From assembly GCF_035967765.1 (NCBI RefSeq), contig NZ_JAYWIT010000019.1: a stretch of 64,000 nt of DNA; one strand, written 5' to 3'. This stretch comes from Conexibacter stalactiti. GTDB taxonomy: Bacteria; Actinomycetota; Thermoleophilia; Solirubrobacterales; Solirubrobacteraceae. Below, piece after piece: positions 29,753-36,934 of the stretch (position 1 is its first letter; every line of letters begins with the position of its first letter). Under the pieces are notes generated by a model. The model was not told where the DNA came from, did no database searches, and saw only the letters and a program-made list of their open reading frames with translations. Made by a program: the position numbers and the translations under genes.

Positions 29753-31813
29753 ATGAGCCTTCGGTCACGCGGCGTCGCCGCTCTCCTCGGGACGGCCGCC
29801 GTGGCGCTCGTCCCCGCCGCTCCAGCCGTCGCGGCGCGCCCGCTCGCGGGCGCCGCGCAGCTGTCGGCGAGACGCTGCACGCCGAGGGGCGTGACGCGCT
29901 GCGGGCGCGTCGTCGTGCCGCTCGACCGCAGCGGCGCGATACCGGGGCAGGTCTCGCTGCGCGTGCGGATGCTCGACGGGCCGCGGCGCACCCGCGACAG
30001 CGGCACCGTGATCGCGCTCGCGGGCGGTCCCGGCCAGGCGGCGGCGCCGCTGCTGGAGCAGATCGCGGAGAGCATCGGGCCGGCGCTGGCGACGCGCCGG
30101 ATCGTCACCTTCGACCAGCGCGGCACCGGCGGCTCCGGCCGCCTGCGCTGTCCCGAGCTGGCGCGCATCCGCCGCGCGTCGCAGCTCGACGCCGCCGTCG
30201 CCGGCTGCGCCAGACGGCTCGGCGCGCGCCGCAACGCCTACACGACCGCGGCCTCGGTCGAGGACCTGGAGGCCGTGCGCAGCACGCTCGGCGTCGACAG
30301 AGTCGCGCTCTACGCCGTCTCCTACGGCACGAAGGTCGCGCTCGACTACGCCGCCCGCTATCCCCAGCGCGTCAGCCGGCTCGTGCTCGACTCGGTCGTC
30401 CCGCAGAGCGGCAACGATCCGTTCCAGCGCGCCACGATCAGCGCGATCCCGCGCATCCTCGACACGCTCTGCGGTCACCGTGGCTGCCCCTTCACGCGGG
30501 ACGCCACGGCCGACCTCGCGACGCTCGTGCGCAGAGCCGCGCGGGCGCCGCTGCGCGGCCGCTGGTTCGACGGCCGCGGCCGCGGCCACAGCGCGACGCT
30601 CGGCAGCGAGGACCTCTTCAGCCTGCTGCTGGCCGGCGACTTCGACCCGTTCCAGCGGTCCGCGCTGCCGGCCGCGCTGCGCTCGGCGGCGCAGGGAGAC
30701 ACGGCGCCGCTGCTCGCGCTCGCGGTCGGCTCCAGTCTCAACGGCGGCGGCTCCGCGGGCGGCGACAGCGACGCGCTCTACATCGCCACGACGTGCGCGG
30801 ACGGCGGTGTCCCGTGGCCGGCTGGCACTCCGGTGGCGCAGCGCCCGGCCGCGGCGGAAGCGGCGCTCGCGGCGCTGCCGGAGGCGCAGCTGGCGCCGTT
30901 CGACCGTCGTACGCTGCGGCGGCTGCGGATCGACAGCTGCCGCGCCTGGCCGGAATCGCCGATCGAGCAGCCGACCGCTCCGCTGCCCGACGTGCCGACG
31001 CTGATCCTCTCCGGCGACAGCGATCTGCGCACCCCGCGCAGCGATGCGCGCGCGGTCGCGGGGCAGCTGCCGCGAGCGCGGCTGCTGACGGTCCCCGGCG
31101 TCGGTCACTCGGTGCTTGGCGCGGCTGCCAGCCTCGACCAGCGCTGCGCCCGCAGAGCCGTCACCGCCTTCTTCGCGGACCGCCGCGTCGCCGATTGCGG
31201 CCGCACGAGCCTGCCGCCGGTCGCCAAGCAGGCGCCGCGCCGGCTCGCCGACCTGCCGGTCCGCCACGGGCTGCCGGCGCGCGCGGGCCGCACCTACGCC
31301 GCCTTCGAGCTGACGATCGCCGACGCCTTCGAGCGGATCATGACGGTCGCGCTGAGCGGTGCGGCCGAGCCGTCCGGCGGCGCCGTCGGCATCGGCGGCC
31401 TGCGTGGTGGCACGGTGCGGATCGGCCGGCGGCTGATGCGCTTCGACCGCTTCAGCTTCGTGCCGGGCGTCACGGTCAGCGGCGTGCTGTCGCTCGACCT
31501 CGACGACGAGGCGCCGCTGGTCTTCCACATCGGCGGCAGCGCCGCCGCGCGCGGGACGCTGGTCGCCGGCGAGCGGTCGGTCACGGGGACGCTCGGCGGC
31601 CATCGCGTCAACATCACCGGGGCGGGCGCCTCCGCGAGCGGCGCGACGGTCGCGCGGGCGACGGCGGACGCGGCGCCGCAACTCTCGCTGGAACGCCGGA
31701 TCGGCGAGCTGCGGACGGCGCTGGAGCAGGCGCGGCCGGCGGCGGTCCAGCCGCCCGCGGCACCCGTGGGAGCGGCCGGCCCGTTGCTTCCGGGGCTCGG
31801 CGCGGAGCGCTAG
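29753..31813 (+). CDS. Secreted alpha/beta-hydrolase, tripeptidyl-aminopeptidase-like
   Basis: 686 residues. Signal peptide ends near AVAARP. The fold starts at GTVIALAGGPGQAAAPLLE (oxyanion HGGPG-like) and FDQRGTGGSG. The nucleophile Ser is near residue 190 in YAVSYGTKVALDYAARYP, Asp in LSGDSDLRTP and His in PGVGHSVLG. This is the S33/TAP layout with an internal helical lid. A C-terminal beta-rich extension of about 180 residues after the hydrolase is unusual and may be a separate surface domain. An in-frame GTG at 29729 is an alternative start. Confidence 0.8.
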   Translation: MSLRSRGVAALLGTAAVALVPAAPAVAARPLAGAAQLSARRCTPRGVTRCGRVVVPLDRSGAIPGQVSLRVRMLDGPRRTRDSGTVIALAGGPGQAAAPLLEQIAESIGPALATRRIVTFDQRGTGGSGRLRCPELARIRRASQLDAAVAGCARRLGARRNAYTTAASVEDLEAVRSTLGVDRVALYAVSYGTKVALDYAARYPQRVSRLVLDSVVPQSGNDPFQRATISAIPRILDTLCGHRGCPFTRDATADLATLVRRAARAPLRGRWFDGRGRGHSATLGSEDLFSLLLAGDFDPFQRSALPAALRSAAQGDTAPLLALAVGSSLNGGGSAGGDSDALYIATTCADGGVPWPAGTPVAQRPAAAEAALAALPEAQLAPFDRRTLRRLRIDSCRAWPESPIEQPTAPLPDVPTLILSGDSDLRTPRSDARAVAGQLPRARLLTVPGVGHSVLGAAASLDQRCARRAVTAFFADRRVADCGRTSLPPVAKQAPRRLADLPVRHGLPARAGRTYAAFELTIADAFERIMTVALSGAAEPSGGAVGIGGLRGGTVRIGRRLMRFDRFSFVPGVTVSGVLSLDLDDEAPLVFHIGGSAAARGTLVAGERSVTGTLGGHRVNITGAGASASGATVARATADAAPQLSLERRIGELRTALEQARPAAVQPPAAPVGAAGPLLPGLGAER

Positions 31814-31823
31814 GCTCCCCGCC

Positions 31824-32879
31824 ATGCCGACGCCCGACTTCCTCCGCACGCTGCTGACCACGCCCGGCCCGTCCGGGTACGAGACCCCGGTCGCGACCGC
31901 CTGGCGGGCGGCCGCCGCCGCGTTCGCCGAGGTCAGCCACGACACGGTCGGCTCGTCGGTCGCGCGCGTGAGAGGGACGGCAGGCGGTCCGCTGACCGCG
32001 ATCATCGGCCACATCGACGAGATCGGCGTGATCGTCACGCACATCGACGACGACGGCTTCCTGCGCTTCGAGGGCGTCGGCGGCTGGGACCCGATCATCC
32101 TCGTCGGCCAGCGCGTCACGCTGATGACGAAGGACGGCGCGATCGACGGCGTGATCGGCAAGAAGCCGATCCACCTGATGAAGGCCGACGACCGCAAGAA
32201 CGTGCCGGAGCTGAAGGACCTGCACATCGACATCGGCGCCAAGGACGGCGACGACGCGCGCAGGCTGACGCGGATCGGCGACGTCGCGGTGATCGCCGGT
32301 GAGCCGATCGAGCTGCCCAACGACCGCGTCGTCTCGCGCGCGATGGACAACCGCATCGGCGCCTTCGTCGCGTACGAGGTCGCGCGCCTGGTCGCCGAGG
32401 CCGGCGGCGCGCCTGGTGACGTCGCGGCGGTCGCGGCGGTGCAGGAGGAGACGAACCTCGTCGGCTCGCGCACGAGCGTCTTCTCGCTCAAGCCCGCCGT
32501 CGCGGTCGTCGTCGACGTCACCTTCGCGACCGACCAGCCCGGCATCGCGCTCGGCGAGCTGTCGAGACAGCCGTTCGGCTCCGGCCCGTCGATCACGCGC
32601 GGCTCGATGGTCCACCCGACCGTGACCGAGCTGCTGATCGAGACGGCCGAGGCGCAGGAGATCCCGTACACGCTCGCCGCCGCCGGCCGCGCGACCGGCA
32701 CCGACGGCGACGTCGTGCACCTGACGCGCGGCGGCATCCCGACCGCGGTCGTCTCGGTTCCGCTGCGCTACATGCACTCGCCGGTCGAGATGGTCCAGCT
32801 CGACGACGTCCACAACACGGCGAAGCTGATCGCGGCGTTCACGCAGAAGCTGACTGCGGACACGTCGTTCCTGCGCTGA
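31824..32879 (+). CDS. M42 family metallopeptidase (glutamyl-aminopeptidase/deblocking aminopeptidase type)
   Basis: 351 residues. Metal and catalytic motifs: IIGHIDEIGVIVTHID, AMDNRIGAF, the Glu pair in AVQEETNLVGSR, VVVDVTFATD and the final His in RYMHSPVEM. M42 enzymes are dodecameric cytoplasmic aminopeptidases with two metal ions. TAGGCT lies 7 nt before the ATG without an SD. Overlaps the HAD gene by TGATG. Confidence 0.9.
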   Translation: MPTPDFLRTLLTTPGPSGYETPVATAWRAAAAAFAEVSHDTVGSSVARVRGTAGGPLTAIIGHIDEIGVIVTHIDDDGFLRFEGVGGWDPIILVGQRVTLMTKDGAIDGVIGKKPIHLMKADDRKNVPELKDLHIDIGAKDGDDARRLTRIGDVAVIAGEPIELPNDRVVSRAMDNRIGAFVAYEVARLVAEAGGAPGDVAAVAAVQEETNLVGSRTSVFSLKPAVAVVVDVTFATDQPGIALGELSRQPFGSGPSITRGSMVHPTVTELLIETAEAQEIPYTLAAAGRATGTDGDVVHLTRGGIPTAVVSVPLRYMHSPVEMVQLDDVHNTAKLIAAFTQKLTADTSFLR

Positions 32880-33646
32880 TGGCGGGCGCGGGCGACCTGC
32901 TGCTGCTGTTCGACATCGACGGCACGTTGATGGCGGGCGCGACCGCCGCCCACGCCGCCGCCGTGCACCAGGCGATCTGCCAGGTGCACAGCCTCTCCGC
33001 GGTCGATCGCTCGCTGACGCGCGCGATCGACCCGGCCGGCCGCACCGATCCGGAGATCTCGCGTGCGATCCTGCTCGCGCACGGCGTCTCGGCCGAGCGG
33101 ATCGACGCGCGCGCCGACGACGTGCGCGTCGCGACGGGGGAGATCTACGCCCAGACCTGTCCGGCTGACCTGAGCGAGTTCGTGCTGCCGGGCGTGCCGG
33201 AGCTGCTGGGCGCGCTGGCGGCGCGCGACGACGTGCGGCTGTCGCTGGTGACCGGCAACTACGAGACGGTCGCGCGCGTGAAGCTGCGCGCGGCCGGGGT
33301 CGGCCAGTGGTTCGCGAGCGGCCAGGGCGGCTTCGGCTCCGACAGCGAGGACCGCACCGACCTGCCCGCGGTCGCCCGTGCTCGTGCTTCGCATTGGGAG
33401 TTCCACGACGGCGAACCGGGAACGCGGATTCCCGGTGGGAACTCCCGGATCGATCCGCATCCCAGGGAGCGCACCGTCGTGATCGGCGACACGCCGCGCG
33501 ACGTCGCCTGCGCGCTCGCCGACGACGTGCGCTGCATCGGCGTCGAGACCGGCAGCTTCGCCGCCGCCGAGCTGACAGCGGCCGGCGCCCACGCGGTCGC
33601 CGCCGACACCGCCGCGCTCGCCGCCGCGATCGACGCGCTCGTCTGA
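32879..33646 (+). CDS. HAD superfamily phosphatase with an in-frame palindromic insertion
   Basis: 255 residues. Motif I LLFDIDGTLM, motif II SLVTGNYE and motif III/IV VVIGDTPRDVACAL give a phosphoglycolate-phosphatase-like HAD enzyme. Just before the last motif, residues about 172-198 (ASHWEFHDGEPGTRIPGG onward) do not look like the family and are encoded by a nested palindromic DNA element (33396-33457). The reading frame stays open through it. The insertion is between secondary-structure elements, so the protein may still fold. Start overlaps the M42 gene stop. Confidence 0.82.
   Translation: MAGAGDLLLLFDIDGTLMAGATAAHAAAVHQAICQVHSLSAVDRSLTRAIDPAGRTDPEISRAILLAHGVSAERIDARADDVRVATGEIYAQTCPADLSEFVLPGVPELLGALAARDDVRLSLVTGNYETVARVKLRAAGVGQWFASGQGGFGSDSEDRTDLPAVARARASHWEFHDGEPGTRIPGGNSRIDPHPRERTVVIGDTPRDVACALADDVRCIGVETGSFAAAELTAAGAHAVAADTAALAAAIDALV
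33396..33457. repeat. Nested palindromic element inside the HAD gene
   Basis: Outer arms GGGAGTTCC (33396-33404) and GGAACTCCC (33438-33446); inner arms ACCGGGAA (33415-33422) and TTCCCGGT (33429-33436) with a 6-nt loop; then a perfect 12-bp palindrome CGGATCGATCCG (33446-33457). Looks like a REP-type or palindromic coding insertion. Confidence 0.75.
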
Positions 33647-33663
33647 GCCGCCGCGCCGGCGGC
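33647..33663 (+). terminator. Short GC hairpin after the HAD gene
   Basis: 7-bp stem GCCGCCG / CGGCGGC with a 3-nt loop begins at the base after the stop codon. Possibly a weak terminator. Confidence 0.4.
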
Positions 33664-33703
33664 GCTCGCCGACGGCGCGCGCCCGCGGGTCCTGCTTCGG
33701 CGT

Positions 33704-33765
33704 CGGGAACTGCGCCCGGCAATTCCCGCGGGAGGCCGGGCTGGCTACCGCGGTGATGGGAATTG
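33704..33765. repeat. Second palindromic element at the SDR 3' end
   Basis: CGGGAA (33704-33709) pairs with TTCCCG (33723-33728), and CAATTCCC (33720-33727) pairs with GGGAATTG (33758-33765). A TGCTTCG sits shortly upstream, as it does before the element in the HAD gene. The last residues of the SDR are encoded inside it. Confidence 0.55.
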
Positions 33766-34617
33766 TCGCCGCATCATCGCGTCCCACGCCCGGTCGGGCA
33801 GCACTCTGCGCAGCGGGATCGTCGTGCGCGCGGACGGCGTGACGACGACGCGGGTCGGCGCGCGTCTGCGCGAGATCGCCTTCTCGATCGCCTTCGCGAC
33901 GCGGTCGGGGCCGCCGCCGAAGTGGCGCAGCGGACCTTCGTAGGCGCCTTTCGTGACGGCGCCGACGGTCGCGTTGAAGTGGGCGTAGGGGTCGCCGTCG
34001 GAGGCGGTCGCCGCGGGCGCGGTGCCGCCGGTCTCGGCCAGCGAGGCCGTCGCCGCGTTGCCGAACTCGGTCGTGATCAGGCCCGGCTCGACGAGCACGA
34101 CGTCGATCCCGAAGCCGGCGACCTCGAACCGCAGCGCGTCGCTGAGCGCCTCCAGCGCGTACTTCGTCGCGTGGTAGTGGCCGCCGCCGGGGAAGGTCAG
34201 GCGCCCGCCCATCGAGCCGAGGTTGACGACCTTGCCCCAGCCCTGTGCGCGCATCGCCGGCAGCACCAGCTGCGTCAGCCGCACGAGCCCGAAGACGTTG
34301 GTCTCGAACTGGCGCCGGACGGCGTCGAGCGGGACCGTCTCGATCGCGCCGCTCTGGCTGTAGCCGGCGTTGTTGATCAGCACGCCGACGGCGCCGGCCT
34401 CGCGCTCGACCTGCTCGACCGCCGCGACCATCGACGCCTCGTCGGTGACGTCGAGCGCCAGCAGGCGGCAGCCGGCGTCGGCGAGGTCGGCGATCGCCTC
34501 GACGCGGCGAGCGCTCGCGTAGACAGTCCAGCCGCCGGCCGCGAGGCGCAGCGCGGTCGCGCGCCCGATGCCGGACGAACAGCCCGTGATCAGCACGGCT
34601 CTCGAAACCTGAGTCAT
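33745..34617 (-). CDS. Short-chain dehydrogenase/reductase (SDR), classical type
   Basis: 290 residues. Cofactor motif ITGCSSGIGRATAL, NNAG (LINNAGYSQSG) and catalytic YHATK after the Ser in LGSMGGRLTFPG. The Arg-containing ASARR after strand 2 suggests NADP(H). The C-terminal tail ends inside a palindromic element. TAGGGT is 6 nt before the ATG without an SD. Substrate unknown. Confidence 0.9.
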   Translation of the reverse strand: MTQVSRAVLITGCSSGIGRATALRLAAGGWTVYASARRVEAIADLADAGCRLLALDVTDEASMVAAVEQVEREAGAVGVLINNAGYSQSGAIETVPLDAVRRQFETNVFGLVRLTQLVLPAMRAQGWGKVVNLGSMGGRLTFPGGGHYHATKYALEALSDALRFEVAGFGIDVVLVEPGLITTEFGNAATASLAETGGTAPAATASDGDPYAHFNATVGAVTKGAYEGPLRHFGGGPDRVAKAIEKAISRRRAPTRVVVTPSARTTIPLRRVLPDRAWDAMMRRQFPSPR

Positions 34618-34694
34618 GGCGTCACCCTACCGAGAGCCATTCGCAAACCCACCCACGTCCGAGTGCTGACGTGCCATCTGCGCACGCTGAGACA

Positions 34695-34708
34695 ACAATG
34701 TTTATTGT
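34695..34708. promoter_or_regulatory. AT-rich inverted repeat upstream of the secreted beta-propeller gene
   Basis: ACAAT / ATTGT arms with a GTTT centre in the 162-bp gap between the SDR start and the next start. It could be an operator for either gene. Confidence 0.3.
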
Positions 34709-34779
34709 GGTGCGATCAGGATGCCGCGGAGGGCTGGCTGGTCGCTCGTCACAGCCCCCGCGAAGGACCGGAGGAGAAG

Positions 34780-36915
34780 ATGATCCCCACAAAGCGCGCA
34801 CTCGCGGGTGCGCTGATCGCTGCGGCAATCGCCGTCACCGCGCCCAGCGCGGCCGCGGCACAGCTGCCGCCCGAGCTGCACTACGAACTGGTCTCGCCGC
34901 TGGAGTCGGAGGGTTTCGACTACTCGAGAGCGTGGCTGTTCCCCGACGGCGATCGTGGCGTGATCGGCAGCGAGCTGTCGGACGTCAACGGTGTCTTCAC
35001 GGTGCGGCGCACCGCTGCGGGCTGGGAGAAGGCATATCGGCGCATCACCTCGCCGATCGTCACGCCGCTGATCGCACCCGCGACGGTCGCCGTCTCCGAG
35101 GACCTCGCGCGGATCGTCACCGGCGGCGTCAAGCCGGGCTCGATGCTCATGACGCCGAACGAGCTCGCGCTCAGCGAGCCGGACGGCAGCTGGAAGACGA
35201 TCGGCGGTCCGCTGCAGCTCGTCGACCGCACGGCCGACCTCGATCGCCTCGTTGTCCAGCTCTCGCTGAACGCCGACAGAGCGGAGCTGTTCCCGGACTT
35301 CCCCGGCCCGAAGACCGACGTCTTCCTGTGGCAGGACGATGGCAGCTCCGACGGCGCCCTCACCGCGATCGGTGCCGACGTCGCGCGGCTGGTCACCTGC
35401 GGCGCCGAGGCGCCGGACGGCGACAGCCGGCGACAGCGTCAGAGCGGCGTCTCCGCCGACGCGCGCACGGTCGTGCTGACCTCGCGGGCCGGCTGCGTTG
35501 ACCCTGACACCTCCGACCCGATCGCGCGCCACGTCTACCTCTGGCGCGAGGGGCAGCCGACCGTCGACCTCTCGGCCCCGCTCTCCGGCGCCGACGGCGA
35601 CACGACCGTCGTCGGCCACACGACCGACCTCAGCGCCGTCTTCATCCGCACCGCGCTGGCGCTCGACCCGGCCGACACCAACGACGCCGACGACGTCTAC
35701 CGCTACGACGTCGCCGGCGGCGAGCGCACGCGCCTGACCGGCGCCGCGACCGACGCCGGCGGGACGTTGCGCACGGCGAACGTCTCCGACGACGGCAACC
35801 GCCTCTGGTTTGGCACCGACGACGGTGCGGACGCGACGCTGTGGGTGAAGACGGGCGATCAGGCGCCGAGCGCGATCGAGACCACCGCGGGGAGCGTGGG
35901 CGACCAGCCGTTCGAGCTGAACGCCTTCGAGGCCGGCAGCCGCCTGCCGGCACAGGCGACCCCCGACGGCTCCTCGATCGTGTGGACGACGCGGGTGCCG
36001 ATCGACGGCGTCGGCGGCACCGCCGTCGGCTACGACAACGGCCAGATCTTCCGCGCCACGGTCGACGGCGAGCTCGACTGCCTCAGCTGCGCCGCCGACG
36101 GCGCGCCGGCCGAGTTCGTCGACTTCGGCGACGTCCTGCAGACGCTCCAGATCGCTCGGCGGGTGACCTCCGAGGACGGCAGCTGGGTCTACTTCCAGAC
36201 GACCACCGCGCTGGAGCCCGGCGACGACAACGAGCTCAACGACGTCTACGCCTGGCACGACGGCGTCCGCTCGCTGATCAGCGCGGGCGACGAGAGCGTC
36301 GGCGCGACGATGGCCGGCGTCAGCGACGGCGGCGACGTCTTCTTCAAGAGCTACGCCCAGCTGCTGCCGTGGATCGACGACGACCACCTGAAGGTCTATG
36401 CGGCTCGCCACGGCGACGACCTGCCGGCGCCGCGCGACCCGCGCGAGGGCTGCCTCGGCGACGCCTGCCAGGGCGACCCCGCCCCGCGGATGCCGGCGCC
36501 CGGCAACCTGAGCGAGGGCTTCAACGGCCCCGGCGACGAGAACGACACCGCGCCGCCCTTCCCGGCAAACCCCTCCATGAGGGTCGCGAGACTGTCGAAG
36601 GCGGCGCAGCGCAAGCTCGCGACCGGGCGTGCGGTCACGCTCGCCATCACCTCCGACACGGCCGGGCGCGTCACCGCAACGACCACGTTCAAGGCCGGCA
36701 GACGGTGGCGGAATGCCGCGACCGCCACGCGCACCTTCACGCGCGCCGGCACGGTGCGGCTGACGCTGCGGCTCTCCAGAGCCGCCCGCGCCCAGCTCAC
36801 CCGCCGCGGCGCGTTGCGCCTCCGCGTCGACGTCGTGCACCGGCAGGTCGCCGACCCCCGGCGGCTCGCGTTCGTGCTGAAGCCGGCGCCGACGAGAAGA
36901 GGCGCCCGTGCCTGA
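34780..36915 (+). CDS. Large secreted protein, TolB/WD40-like beta-propeller
   Basis: 711 residues. Signal peptide ends near SAAAAQL. Repeated blades carry S-x-D-G or D-D-G turns (FPDGDRGVIGSEL, LSNVSDDGNRLWFG-like, TSEDGSWVYFQTTTALEPGD), a pattern of six- or seven-bladed propellers found in exported thermoleophilic proteins. The C-terminal 110 residues form a basic beta domain (ARLSKAAQRKLATGRAVTLA onward). Strong SD GGAGGAGAAG before the ATG. Followed after 19 bp by another secreted protein gene, probably cotranscribed. Function unknown. Confidence 0.75.
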   Translation: MIPTKRALAGALIAAAIAVTAPSAAAAQLPPELHYELVSPLESEGFDYSRAWLFPDGDRGVIGSELSDVNGVFTVRRTAAGWEKAYRRITSPIVTPLIAPATVAVSEDLARIVTGGVKPGSMLMTPNELALSEPDGSWKTIGGPLQLVDRTADLDRLVVQLSLNADRAELFPDFPGPKTDVFLWQDDGSSDGALTAIGADVARLVTCGAEAPDGDSRRQRQSGVSADARTVVLTSRAGCVDPDTSDPIARHVYLWREGQPTVDLSAPLSGADGDTTVVGHTTDLSAVFIRTALALDPADTNDADDVYRYDVAGGERTRLTGAATDAGGTLRTANVSDDGNRLWFGTDDGADATLWVKTGDQAPSAIETTAGSVGDQPFELNAFEAGSRLPAQATPDGSSIVWTTRVPIDGVGGTAVGYDNGQIFRATVDGELDCLSCAADGAPAEFVDFGDVLQTLQIARRVTSEDGSWVYFQTTTALEPGDDNELNDVYAWHDGVRSLISAGDESVGATMAGVSDGGDVFFKSYAQLLPWIDDDHLKVYAARHGDDLPAPRDPREGCLGDACQGDPAPRMPAPGNLSEGFNGPGDENDTAPPFPANPSMRVARLSKAAQRKLATGRAVTLAITSDTAGRVTATTTFKAGRRWRNAATATRTFTRAGTVRLTLRLSRAARAQLTRRGALRLRVDVVHRQVADPRRLAFVLKPAPTRRGARA

Positions 36916-36934
36916 CCATCGCCAGGAGACCAAG

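Noticed and set aside
32879..33646. Frameshifted HAD pseudogene
   Set aside because: Both sides of the palindromic insertion stay in one open frame with all motifs present.
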